A stretch of DNA of 25,701 nucleotides from JAUVXY01 sp964392345 (GTDB taxonomy: Bacteria > Actinomycetota > Humimicrobiia > Humimicrobiales > Humimicrobiaceae). Shown one piece after another: positions 8,339-16,976 of the stretch. The notes below the pieces were generated by a model. That model did no database searches. It worked only from the letters and a program-made list of their open reading frames with translations, and was not told the origin of the DNA. The position numbers and the translations under genes were made by a program. Each line of letters begins with the position of its first letter. Positions within the stretch are counted from its first letter, which is position 1. The stretch covers positions 1 to 25,701 of the forward strand of contig CAYMPQ010000018.1 of NCBI GenBank assembly GCA_964392345.1, written 5' to 3'.

Positions 8339-10699
8339 CTAAAGAATTTCTTTTTCTTCATATACCTCTACAATATCGCCTTTGTTTATATCCTGATAAT
8401 TTTCTATCCTTACCCCGCACTCATAGCCGGCAGCAACTTTTTTAACATCTTTTTTGTATCTATGCAAAGATAAAATTTTACCTTCATGGATTATCTTTCC
8501 ATCTCTTACCAGCCTGGCCTTATCATTTCTCTCTGCCGCGCCTTCAGCAACATAACAGCCGGCAATGACTCCGACTTTAGGCATAGTGAATATTTCCCTA
8601 ACTTCAATTTTACCCTTTTCCACTTTTTGTATCTTTGGCTCAAGCAAACCTTTAAATGCAAGCTTAATGTCATCAATTAATTTATAAATAATGTTATATG
8701 TCTTTACATCTATTTTTTCTTCTTTTGCGAGTATCTTTGCATCTGCAATTTGAACAACTCCAAAGCCTATAACTATTGCATTAGAAGCAGAAGCCAGCAT
8801 TATATCAGTGCTGGATATGGCTCCTACAGCTTTGTGTATTATTTCAATCTTTACATTTTCTTCTTCTATTCCGCTTAATGCCTGCTCTACAGCATCCAGG
8901 GATCCATTTGTATCTGCTTTTAAAACTATCCTTAATTTTTTTATTTTTTCTTCTTTTGATATTTCTGATAATTCTTCAAGGGTTACGGGCCTTCTGATTC
9001 CTTGTATTTTTGCTATCCTTTTATCATAATTTATCCTGCTTATTAACTCCTTGGCTACCTTCTCATTTTTAACTACAAAAAATTTATCCCCGGCTTTAGG
9101 AACAATCGAAAACCCTGATATTTTAACTGGTTTTGATAAACCTGCTTTTTTAATGCTTTTTCCTTTTTCGTCTCTCAGCAATCTTACCTTGCCGCATGAA
9201 TTACCTGTAACAAAGAAATCTCCGACATTTATGGACCCTCTTTTTACAATAATTGTTCCTACCGGACCTATGCCTTTATCCATCTTTGACTCTATAATTA
9301 TCCCGCTTCCATCTGCATTTGGGTTTCCTTTTATCTCATTTATGTCTGCAACCAGCAGTATCATTTCCAGCAGCTCTTTTATGTTGGTTTTATTCTTAGC
9401 TGACAACTCTATACATATTGTATCCCCGCCCCACTCTTCAGTAACCAGCTCGTATTTAGTCAACTCTTTCTTTATTTTTTCAGGGTCAGAGTCTGGCAAG
9501 TCAATTTTATTTATGGCTACTATAATTGGCACGCCTGCCTCTTTTGCATGATTTATGGCTTCTACAGTTTGTGGCATAATTCCGTCATCCGCGGCAATAA
9601 CTATTACTGCAATATCTGTTACTTTTGCTCCCCTTGCCCTCATTGAAGTAAATGCTTCGTGACCGGGAGTATCTATAAAAGTTATTTTTCTCTTATTATA
9701 TTCCACCTGATAAGCGCCTATGTGCTGTGTTATGCCTCCTACTTCACCCACAGCCACATTTGTTTCTCTAATAGCATCAAGCAGTGTTGTTTTTCCATGA
9801 TCTACATGGCCCATAATTGTAACAATTGGTGCCCTCTCCACTAGATCTTCTTCTGAATCTCTGGAAATTTCATTTGATTCATTTTTGAATCCTACAATAT
9901 TATATTTAAAATTGTATTCATGAGATAAAATTTCAATTAAATCTTTATTCAAGTTTTGGTTAATAGTGACCAACTCGCCAACATTAAACAAGATCTGGAT
10001 TAATTCACTTGAAGATACGCTTATTTTCTCTGAAAGTTGTTTTACGGTTACAGTTTCCGGGAGTTCTACGACTTTCTTTATGCTTGGTCTTTCCACGGTT
10101 ACTTTGGAAGGTTTTTCACCTTTTGTGCCATTTTTTGCTTCTTTTTCGTCTTTATCTTTTTTCCCCGGTAAGGCTTTCTTTCTCAAAGCTACCCTAATTC
10201 TGCGGCCTCCGTCTTTTTCTTCTTTATCTAATTCCATTCCCAGCACTCTTCGTATGTTTATTTCCTTTTTCTCTTCCCAATCATTTTTCTTTCTAACCTC
10301 CGTGCCAGGTTTAGCCACATCCCTATCTTTGGGTCCTGCTTTAATTTCTTTTTCAGGTTTTCCCGTAGATTTTATCTTTATCTCTCCCTTTATGCCTTTT
10401 TTAGCTATTTTCTTAATTTTTTCTACCTTTTTCCTGACAGCCTTTAATTCTGATTTTACCTTGGATTCTACTTTAACATTTATGCCGGATTTTTCTTTTA
10501 CTTTTTTTCCAGACTTTAGCTTGGGTGCTTTCTGTGATTTCACTTTATTTATAACTTTTACTATTTCCTTTTCCTGTTCAGTGCTAACAGAAGACATATA
10601 ATTTTTAACCTCCATGCCAAGGCTGTTGCATATCTCTACAACTTTTCCTGAGGGTAAATTATATTTTTTAGCTATTTTATAAATTCTAATAAGACTCAT
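8339..10699 (-). CDS. infB: translation initiation factor IF-2
   Basis: GTPase that brings initiator tRNA to the 30S subunit and promotes subunit joining. At 786 residues, it has a first IF2-N helical domain (4-50, RIYKIAKKYNLPSGKVVEIC), a lysine-rich low-complexity linker (about 55-205) and a second IF2-N domain (about 210-262). The G domain follows, with G1 GHVDHGKT (297-304), G2 around GGITQHIGAY (321-330), G3 DTPGH (343-347), G4 NKID (397-400) and G5 SAK. Domains II, III and the fMet-tRNA-binding IV come last. The ATG start overlaps the nusA stop (ATGA), so translation is coupled. ylxR, commonly found between nusA and infB, is absent. Confidence 0.98.
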   Translation of the reverse strand: MSLIRIYKIAKKYNLPSGKVVEICNSLGMEVKNYMSSVSTEQEKEIVKVINKVKSQKAPKLKSGKKVKEKSGINVKVESKVKSELKAVRKKVEKIKKIAKKGIKGEIKIKSTGKPEKEIKAGPKDRDVAKPGTEVRKKNDWEEKKEINIRRVLGMELDKEEKDGGRRIRVALRKKALPGKKDKDEKEAKNGTKGEKPSKVTVERPSIKKVVELPETVTVKQLSEKISVSSSELIQILFNVGELVTINQNLNKDLIEILSHEYNFKYNIVGFKNESNEISRDSEEDLVERAPIVTIMGHVDHGKTTLLDAIRETNVAVGEVGGITQHIGAYQVEYNKRKITFIDTPGHEAFTSMRARGAKVTDIAVIVIAADDGIMPQTVEAINHAKEAGVPIIVAINKIDLPDSDPEKIKKELTKYELVTEEWGGDTICIELSAKNKTNIKELLEMILLVADINEIKGNPNADGSGIIIESKMDKGIGPVGTIIVKRGSINVGDFFVTGNSCGKVRLLRDEKGKSIKKAGLSKPVKISGFSIVPKAGDKFFVVKNEKVAKELISRINYDKRIAKIQGIRRPVTLEELSEISKEEKIKKLRIVLKADTNGSLDAVEQALSGIEEENVKIEIIHKAVGAISSTDIMLASASNAIVIGFGVVQIADAKILAKEEKIDVKTYNIIYKLIDDIKLAFKGLLEPKIQKVEKGKIEVREIFTMPKVGVIAGCYVAEGAAERNDKARLVRDGKIIHEGKILSLHRYKKDVKKVAAGYECGVRIENYQDINKGDIVEVYEEKEIL

Positions 10700-11727
10700 T
10701 TTTCCGTTTTCTCTTTTCTTTTTTCTCTTTCGGCCCTCATTTCTTCCAGTTCTTCTTCGTATTGGGCCTCACTCTTTATATCAATCTTCCAACCTGTTAA
10801 TTTTGCGGCTAATCTTGCATTCTGGCCCTCTTTACCTATTGCTAAGGACAGCTGATCATTAGAAACTACAACCAGCGCAAATCTTTCTCCCTCATCTAAA
10901 AGTACTTTTACCACCCTGGCAGGGCTAAGAGAATTTTTAATAAATTCTTCCGCATTATCTTTGTATTCAACTATATCTATTTTCTCTCCCCATAATTCAT
11001 CTACTATCATTCTTACTCTGGACCCCTTGGGACCAACACAGGCACCGACAGGATCAACATTTTTATCGTTAGAACTAACTGCAACCTTGGTTCTGTATCC
11101 TGCTTCCCTTGCAATATTTTTTATTTCCACTACACCCTCAGATATTTCAGGGACCTCCAGTTCAAACAATCTTTTAATTAACCCTGTGTGGGTTCTTGAA
11201 ACTATTACCTGCGGACCTTTTGTTGTTTTTCTAATATCAGAAATATAACACTTGATCCTATCTCCATGCTTGTATCTTTCCCTTGGAACCTGCTCATGTC
11301 TCGGAAGCAGCGCTTCTACTCTGCCAAGATCAACTAAAGTATACCTTGCATCACTTTGCTGTATAATACCTGTCACCATGTCGCCATGTCTATCCTTAAA
11401 TTCTTCATACAAAACTTCACGTTCTGCTTCTTGAATTCTTTGCCTTATAACTTGTTTAGCAGTTTGTGCGGCAATTCTGCCAAAATCATCCGGGGTTACT
11501 TCTACTTCACTCGTACTTTCCCCGCTGTCACTGTTTCCCTCCAAAATTTTATATACTTTTATTTCACCTGTTTTTGTATTTATAGCTACTCTGCTTTCAT
11601 AATCAACATCATAATTTTTCCCATAGGCTGATTTTAGAGCAAACTCAAGTGCTTCAATTATAGTTTCTGCTTTTATTCCTTTTTCTTTTTCAAGTTCTTT
11701 TAACGCTGCAATTAACTTTCTATTCAA
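10696..11727 (-). CDS. nusA: transcription termination/antitermination factor NusA
   Basis: Binds RNA polymerase and nascent RNA to modulate pausing, intrinsic termination and antitermination. Order: N-terminal polymerase-binding domain (1-115), S1 domain (about 116-180, GDMVTGIIQQSDARYTLVDLG), KH1 (about 205-265, GPKGSRVRMIVDEL) and KH2 (about 270-320, AIGKEGQNARLAAKLTGW), ending in a short charged tail. The 343-residue form lacks the extra C-terminal acidic repeats of enteric NusA, as in Gram-positive bacteria. TTG start at 11727 with AGGTGG 5 nt upstream. It has its own promoter and a leader hairpin/U-tract before the start, suggesting attenuation. rimP is not upstream as usual; recD2 is there instead. 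Confidence 0.97.
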   Translation of the reverse strand: MNRKLIAALKELEKEKGIKAETIIEALEFALKSAYGKNYDVDYESRVAINTKTGEIKVYKILEGNSDSGESTSEVEVTPDDFGRIAAQTAKQVIRQRIQEAEREVLYEEFKDRHGDMVTGIIQQSDARYTLVDLGRVEALLPRHEQVPRERYKHGDRIKCYISDIRKTTKGPQVIVSRTHTGLIKRLFELEVPEISEGVVEIKNIAREAGYRTKVAVSSNDKNVDPVGACVGPKGSRVRMIVDELWGEKIDIVEYKDNAEEFIKNSLSPARVVKVLLDEGERFALVVVSNDQLSLAIGKEGQNARLAAKLTGWKIDIKSEAQYEEELEEMRAEREKRKEKTEK

Positions 11728-11762
11728 CTAAACCACCTATTTGTTTATAATAATTAAGCTAA

Positions 11763-11791
11763 ACAATAAAAATAGTGGGTCAAGCCCACCA
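11763..11791 (-). terminator. intrinsic terminator or attenuator in the nusA leader
   Basis: On the minus strand TGGTGGG and CCCACTA form a 7-bp stem (one G-U pair) around a 5-nt loop (11773-11791), followed at once by TTTTTATT. This is the shape of a Rho-independent terminator. It lies 36 bp before the nusA start and downstream of the strong promoter at 11828-11855. It would therefore terminate both recD2 read-through and transcripts starting at that promoter, before nusA. That geometry fits an attenuator, possibly autoregulated by NusA. The structure is seen; the regulation is inferred. Confidence 0.72.
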
Positions 11792-11827
11792 TCATCTTTA
11801 AACTATTTACATTAAAATTTCTCTAAG

Positions 11828-11855
11828 AGTATATCATAAAATGAAAATATTTCAA
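11828..11855 (-). promoter_or_regulatory. strong sigma-70/A promoter of the nusA-infB operon
   Basis: TTGAAA (-35, 11850-11855) and TATACT (-10, 11828-11833) are separated by 16 nt, with TGA just before the -10 as an extended -10 element. Each hexamer matches consensus at five of six positions. Transcription would start near 11821, giving a leader of about 95 nt before nusA that includes the hairpin/U-tract at 11763-11791. The match lies in the 152-bp recD2-nusA gap, where a promoter is expected. Confidence 0.72.
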
Positions 11856-11879
11856 TACCTCGAATTGCTTCATGCACTG

Positions 11880-14072
11880 CTATGAATTTCTAAGTAATTC
11901 CTTTAGACTTGTATGCCTGTTTTCAACCATACTTCTGTTTACTGCCATTCCTATTGCTTTTTTGCTGCCAACAATAACTGCAAGCTCTTTTGCCCTTGTT
12001 ATAGCAGTATAAAGCAGGTTTCTCTGAAGAAGCATGTAATGCGAGGTTAAAATTGGTATGACTACGCATTTAAACTCAGAACCCTGCGACTTGTGAATAG
12101 TAATTGCATACGATAAACTTATTTCATCTAATTCATAAAAATTATACGATACGGTTCTCCCTTCAAAATTAATTTGCATTTCATCCATCTCAAGATTTAT
12201 ATTTTTTATAAACCCTATGTCACCATTATAAACATCTTTTCCATAATTATTTTTTAACTGGATTACTTTATCATTTAGCCTGAATTCAGCAGCTCCGCTT
12301 ATTACTTTTAAACTGCTTGCATTAAGGCTGTCCTGTATCTTAACGTTAAGATTATTTACTCCTACTATCCCTTTATTCGTTGGAACAAGTACCTGTATAT
12401 CCAGTAAGGGATCATAGTTAAAGCTCTCCGGTATTCTTTTGGTAACCAAATGCAGGACTAAATCAATTACCTCGTTTGGATCTATCTTTTCAATAAAATA
12501 AAAGTCCTCATACTTTGGCTTTCCTATATAAGGGAAACAGCCATCCCTAACTTTGTGCGCATTGTGAATTATCAAACTTCTTCCGTCCTGCCTGTATATT
12601 TTTTCAAGTTTAATTACAGAAAGCATTTTTGAGCTTATCATGTCACTTAAAACATTTCCCGGTCCCACAGAAGGCAGCTGGTCTATGTCGCCCACGAAAA
12701 TTAATTTCGCCTTTTCCATCACAGCCTTTAACAAATTTTTTACCAGCACTATGTCAAGCATAGATGCTTCATCAATTATTACAACATCTGCAGAAAGAGG
12801 ATTCTTTTCATTTTTTATAAATTTATTTAGTTTTGGATTATATTCCAGAAGCCTGTGAATGGTCTTAGCTTCCCTGCCAGTTGTCTCGCTCAATCTCTTG
12901 GCAGCTCTTCCGGTCGGAGCAGCTATTGCTATCTTCTTATTTTCCTTTTCAAAAATTTTTATGACAAAATTTAAAATAGTACTTTTTCCTGTTCCGGGAC
13001 TTCCGGTTATTACAAGAAGCTTTTCTGTTACTGCTTTTTTTATTGCTTCAATCTGAACACTGTCAAGGATAATTTTAGCCTCATAGGATAATCTTTCAAT
13101 TATCTTATGAATATTTTCATTTTTGTTTTTGTCGCCACTCTCTTCAGCAGATCCTTTGCTGTAATCAATTATTTTTAGTAATTTTTTACATACATATTTC
13201 TCAGCATCATATGTGCTTTTTAAATAAACTTTTCTGTCGCTGTCTTTAACAATGCATATTTTGTTTTCATTTTCCAATTCATTCAGCGCACATACGACTT
13301 TGCCTAATTCCACTTCAAGAAAATTTACTACAATTTCCAGGAAATTCTCATACGGACAGTAGCAGTGGCCCCTGTCTTCAGATTCACGAAGCAGGTGAAT
13401 AACCCCTGCCTTAATCCTAAATATAGAGTCTTTTTTTATGCCTGCATTCCTTGCTATCCTGTCAGCAGTTTTGAATCCAATTCCAAAAATATCTTCAGCC
13501 AGCCTGTAAGGATTTGTCTTTATAATATTTACAGAATTTTTACCATAGTTGTTGTAAATTTTAGCAGCATAACGATTGCTTATTCCATAAGACTGAAGAA
13601 AAATCATTACTTCCCTGATGTCTTTATGCTTTCCCCACTCTTCCGATATTATTTTTATTCTTCTTTTACCAAACCCATTTATTTCGGATAATCTTTCGGG
13701 TTCATTATCCAGTATGTCCACAGTATTTAGCTTAAAATGTGATACTATCCTCTTAGCCATCACAGGTCCCACACCTTTTATTAGGCCTGACCCTAAATAT
13801 TTTTCTATTCCCACAATCGTTGTCGGAACTGAAGTGCTAATACTTTCAATCTCGAATTGCTCACCATATTTTTTGTTAAAGACCCATCTACCGGTTGCCT
13901 CAATTTTTTCACCACATTTGATTTCAAAAACATTGCCTATTATGGTTACCAGTTTATCTTTATCTTCCATCCTCAATTTCCCGACCATATAGTTATTCTC
14001 AGGATTTTTAAAAACTATCCTTTCCAAAACTCCTTCTATTTTTTGGTATTGATTTTTTGTTTCTTTATTCAT
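11880..14072 (-). CDS. recD2: RecD2-type 5'-3' DNA helicase (SF1B)
   Basis: RecB-independent RecD-like helicase that unwinds DNA 5'-3' in repair and recombination. It has an OB-like N-terminal region (10-85) and helix-hairpin-helix segments (about 95-210: GLIKGVGPVMAKRI, LSEINGFGKRRI, DIFGIGFKTADRIA) typical of RecD2. The motor has Walker A GSPGTGKST (358-366), Walker B IIDEAS (433-438), GDIDQLPSVGPG, IYRQDGRS, a C-terminal HKSQGSEF and TAITRAK. Length is about 730, normal for RecD2. TTG at 14075 and ATG at 14072 are adjacent; ATG is preferred, although neither has a clear ribosome site. It lies between proS and nusA, where polC and/or rimP are usual in related gene orders. No recB or recC is nearby. 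Confidence 0.95.
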   Translation of the reverse strand: MNKETKNQYQKIEGVLERIVFKNPENNYMVGKLRMEDKDKLVTIIGNVFEIKCGEKIEATGRWVFNKKYGEQFEIESISTSVPTTIVGIEKYLGSGLIKGVGPVMAKRIVSHFKLNTVDILDNEPERLSEINGFGKRRIKIISEEWGKHKDIREVMIFLQSYGISNRYAAKIYNNYGKNSVNIIKTNPYRLAEDIFGIGFKTADRIARNAGIKKDSIFRIKAGVIHLLRESEDRGHCYCPYENFLEIVVNFLEVELGKVVCALNELENENKICIVKDSDRKVYLKSTYDAEKYVCKKLLKIIDYSKGSAEESGDKNKNENIHKIIERLSYEAKIILDSVQIEAIKKAVTEKLLVITGSPGTGKSTILNFVIKIFEKENKKIAIAAPTGRAAKRLSETTGREAKTIHRLLEYNPKLNKFIKNEKNPLSADVVIIDEASMLDIVLVKNLLKAVMEKAKLIFVGDIDQLPSVGPGNVLSDMISSKMLSVIKLEKIYRQDGRSLIIHNAHKVRDGCFPYIGKPKYEDFYFIEKIDPNEVIDLVLHLVTKRIPESFNYDPLLDIQVLVPTNKGIVGVNNLNVKIQDSLNASSLKVISGAAEFRLNDKVIQLKNNYGKDVYNGDIGFIKNINLEMDEMQINFEGRTVSYNFYELDEISLSYAITIHKSQGSEFKCVVIPILTSHYMLLQRNLLYTAITRAKELAVIVGSKKAIGMAVNRSMVENRHTSLKELLRNS

Positions 14073-14149
14073 CAACTTAAAAGGGTCGGTGCTGAAGAAA
14101 AAAATATGAACTGCTGCTTAAGTTAGCAATAACAAATAAGTATCGTGAA

Positions 14150-15871
14150 TTAGAAGTCATCTCTATTTATAAAATCTTCAATAAACATTTTTATATCTTC
14201 TATGTCTATTTCGGTTCTGCTGCAGTTTTTTCTGTACTCCACATCGATCTTCTTTCCCTCTAAAAACTTCTTGCCTATAATAAATCGAATTGGGATTCCA
14301 ATTAAATCTGAATCCTTAAATTTAATGCCAGCGCTCGTGTCCCTGTCATCATACAATACTTCAACTCCCATTTTTTCTAAGACATCATATACATTTTCTG
14401 CTGCATCCAACAGCTGCTTGTCCCTGACATTTGTGGTTATCAAATTAACCAAAAACGGAGCAATTGAAGAGGGCCAGGTTATTCCCCTGTCATCATGCAG
14501 CTGCTCTATTGCAGCTGCCAATATTCTGCTGACCCCTATTCCGTAGCATCCCATAATGCAAGGCTTTAAGTTTCCGTTCCTATCCAAAAATCTGGCGCCT
14601 AATTTTTCACTATACTTTTTACCAAGTTTAAATATGTGTCCTGCTTCAATACCTTTTTCAAATTTCAGCTCACTGCCGCAGTTTATACATTTGTCGCCCT
14701 GCATTGGATTGGCAAAGTCTCCCCAGTTCTTAACAGTAAAATCTCTTGGGTAATTAACATTTTTAAAATGATAATTTTTCCTATTGGCTCCAACAACAAA
14801 ATTGGACTTATTTCTTATTGAATTATCTGCATATATCTCAATTGAATTTTTTATATTAACAGGGCCCACATAACCAATACTTAAATCACCTGTAAGTTTT
14901 TCATCATTTGCCATTTCCAAATCTAAGTTTAGAAATTTTTCTAATTTACCTATACTTAGCTCCCTGTCTCCACTTAAGAGTACTGCATAAATTTTATTGT
15001 TTTTATCACTTAACAATATAGTCTTAACTGCATTATTTACAGGTATTTTCAAAAATTTCACCAGTTCCTCTATACTGGTTACACCTGGCGTGTGCACTTC
15101 TTCAATCTCCTGGCAGCTTTCAGGGTTTTTACCCTTACCATTAGCTTCCTTATATGTAAATTTTGACACCTCAAAGTTAGCAGAGTAATTGCAACCAGGA
15201 CAATACACTAACTGCTCTTCTCCGTTTTTTGCTAAAACCATAAATTCATGGGAATATTTTCCACCAATAAGCCCGGTATCTGCCTCCACAACTTTAAATT
15301 CAAGCCCAATTCTTTCAAGTATGCTTGAGTAAGCTTTGTGCATCTTTTTGTATATCTCATCTGAATCTTTCTCGTTTTCACAGAAACTATAAGCATCCTT
15401 CATTATAAATTCCCGGGCTCTAAGCAGCCCATGCCTTGGCCTGATTTCATCTCTAAACTTAACTTGAATCTGATACAGATTTATTGGCAAATCTTTATAG
15501 GATTTTATATCTAAATATGCTAAATATGTGACCAGTTCCTCATGCGTGGGGCCCAAACAAAAATCCCTTCCGCCTCTATCCTTTAGCCTGAACATTTCAG
15601 GTCCATACTCATCCCATCTTTCAGACTTAACCCATAAATTTGAGGGCTGTATAACAGGAAGAAGCAGTTCAATGGCTCCTGTCTTATTCATCTCTTCCCT
15701 GATTATATTTTCTATCTTTTTTAAAATTTTAAAGCCCAGTGGCAGGAATGAATATATTCCAGATGCAATTTTTCTTACAAGCCCGGCCCTAAGGCATAAT
15801 GAATGACTCGCCAGTTCTGATTCAACAGGTTCTTCTTTTAAGGTAGGTATAAAATATTCTGAATATCTCAA
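14150..15871 (-). CDS. proS: prolyl-tRNA synthetase, bacterial type with editing insertion
   Basis: Class II synthetase that charges tRNA(Pro). Motif 1 region is RKIASGIYSFLPLG (33-46), motif 2 is KFRDEIRPRHGLLRAREFIMKDAYSF (138-163) and motif 3 is CYGIGVSRILAAAIEQ. Between motifs 2 and 3 is the YbaK-like insertion (about 255-385) that hydrolyses mischarged Ala-tRNA(Pro), flanked by CxxC pairs (CPGC at 224-227 and CINC before motif 3). The C-terminal anticodon-binding domain covers the last 100 residues. Length 573 is normal for the bacterial form. TTG start at 15871 with GGAG 7 nt upstream. It follows ispG by 26 bp, a common pairing. Confidence 0.97.
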   Translation of the reverse strand: MRYSEYFIPTLKEEPVESELASHSLCLRAGLVRKIASGIYSFLPLGFKILKKIENIIREEMNKTGAIELLLPVIQPSNLWVKSERWDEYGPEMFRLKDRGGRDFCLGPTHEELVTYLAYLDIKSYKDLPINLYQIQVKFRDEIRPRHGLLRAREFIMKDAYSFCENEKDSDEIYKKMHKAYSSILERIGLEFKVVEADTGLIGGKYSHEFMVLAKNGEEQLVYCPGCNYSANFEVSKFTYKEANGKGKNPESCQEIEEVHTPGVTSIEELVKFLKIPVNNAVKTILLSDKNNKIYAVLLSGDRELSIGKLEKFLNLDLEMANDEKLTGDLSIGYVGPVNIKNSIEIYADNSIRNKSNFVVGANRKNYHFKNVNYPRDFTVKNWGDFANPMQGDKCINCGSELKFEKGIEAGHIFKLGKKYSEKLGARFLDRNGNLKPCIMGCYGIGVSRILAAAIEQLHDDRGITWPSSIAPFLVNLITTNVRDKQLLDAAENVYDVLEKMGVEVLYDDRDTSAGIKFKDSDLIGIPIRFIIGKKFLEGKKIDVEYRKNCSRTEIDIEDIKMFIEDFINRDDF

Positions 15872-15897
15872 CTAAAGTCTCCTATTCTATTAATTAA

Positions 15898-16962
15898 TTA
15901 AAGATTCTTTTTAAATTCTTTTACAAACTCTTCCAAAACTATGTCTTTGCGCACCCTCCGCACTACTTTTCCCTTTACAAATATTGCTGCCCTTTCTTTT
16001 CCAAATGCTATTCCTAAATCTGCATCTTTTGCCTCACCAGGGCCATTTACAATACAACCCATAACCGCTAATTTTAAATTTTTTTTAACCCCTTCAGTAA
16101 GCGCCTCAATCTTAGCTACAACCTGTTCTAAATTTACAGTGGTCCTCCCACAGGTAGGGCATGATACAATATCTACTCCTACTTTTCTTAAATTTAAGCT
16201 GTTTAAAATAATATATGCAGCCTTAACCTCTTCTACAGATCCTCCGGTCAAAGAAACTCTTATAGTGTCACCTATGCCTTTTGACAGGAGTATCCCCAGA
16301 CCTACCGAAGATTTTATACTTCCTCTAAACAGGGGACCTGCTTCAGTTATCCCCAGATGCAGCGGGTAGTCAACTTTTTTTGACAATATTTCATATATAT
16401 TAATTGTATCTATTACCGAAGATGCTTTCGCGGATATTTTAAAATTATAAAACTTACATTTTTCAAATAATCTTACACTGTCTAACACACTTTCTACTAC
16501 AGAATCTATTTTATTTCCATTATTTTTTCTTAAAATATTTTTACTTATTGAGCCAGAATTAACTCCGATCCTAATAGCTATCTCTTTTTGTTTGGCTTTC
16601 TCTATAACTTTGGCAACCTTATCGGCACCCCCGATATTGCCCGGATTTATTCGCACACAATCTACTCCTGCATCAATGCAATCAAGAGCCAGTCTGAAAT
16701 CAAATTGGATATCAGCCACTATCGGAATAGGGCATACTCCATTTTTTATTAATGATTTTAAGTAACTTACAGATCTTTTTTCAGGAACAGCAGCCCTTAT
16801 CAGCTCACATCCATTACTTACAAGTTCACTGATTTCATCTTTTAATTTATCAGGGTCTTCTAATTTATTTTTTACCATAGACTGAACTGCAACAGGATTG
16901 TCTCCTCCTATTTTTAAATTGCCTACTTTTATAACCCTGGTTTTTTTTCTCTTTATTAGCAC
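15898..16962 (-). CDS. ispG: (E)-4-hydroxy-3-methylbut-2-enyl-diphosphate synthase
   Basis: Iron-sulfur enzyme of the MEP isoprenoid pathway that converts MEcPP to HMBPP. A TIM-barrel N-terminal part (IGGDNPVAVQSM, DIQFDFRLAL, RINPGNIGG) is followed by the 4Fe-4S part. The cluster ligands are Cys268 and Cys271 (SCPTCGR), Cys303 and Glu310 (GCIVNGPGE), all present. At 354 residues it is the short bacterial form. The GTG start at 16962 directly abuts the AAGG ribosome site, an unusual spacing; no other normal start is in frame nearby. It lies between rseP and proS. dxr, an earlier MEP gene often upstream of rseP, is not here. Confidence 0.96.
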   Translation of the reverse strand: MLIKRKKTRVIKVGNLKIGGDNPVAVQSMVKNKLEDPDKLKDEISELVSNGCELIRAAVPEKRSVSYLKSLIKNGVCPIPIVADIQFDFRLALDCIDAGVDCVRINPGNIGGADKVAKVIEKAKQKEIAIRIGVNSGSISKNILRKNNGNKIDSVVESVLDSVRLFEKCKFYNFKISAKASSVIDTINIYEILSKKVDYPLHLGITEAGPLFRGSIKSSVGLGILLSKGIGDTIRVSLTGGSVEEVKAAYIILNSLNLRKVGVDIVSCPTCGRTTVNLEQVVAKIEALTEGVKKNLKLAVMGCIVNGPGEAKDADLGIAFGKERAAIFVKGKVVRRVRKDIVLEEFVKEFKKNL

Positions 16963-16976
16963 CTTAAAGATTTTCT

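Noticed and set aside
9051..9551. Plus-strand open frame of 166 codons opposite infB
   Set aside because: Shadow of the IF-2 G domain region, with no family features or plausible ribosome site.
9966..10601. Long plus-strand open frame of 211 codons opposite infB
   Set aside because: It is the antisense of the lysine-rich IF-2 linker, giving a Phe/Ser-rich product with no recognisable motif. The minus-strand frame is a complete IF-2.
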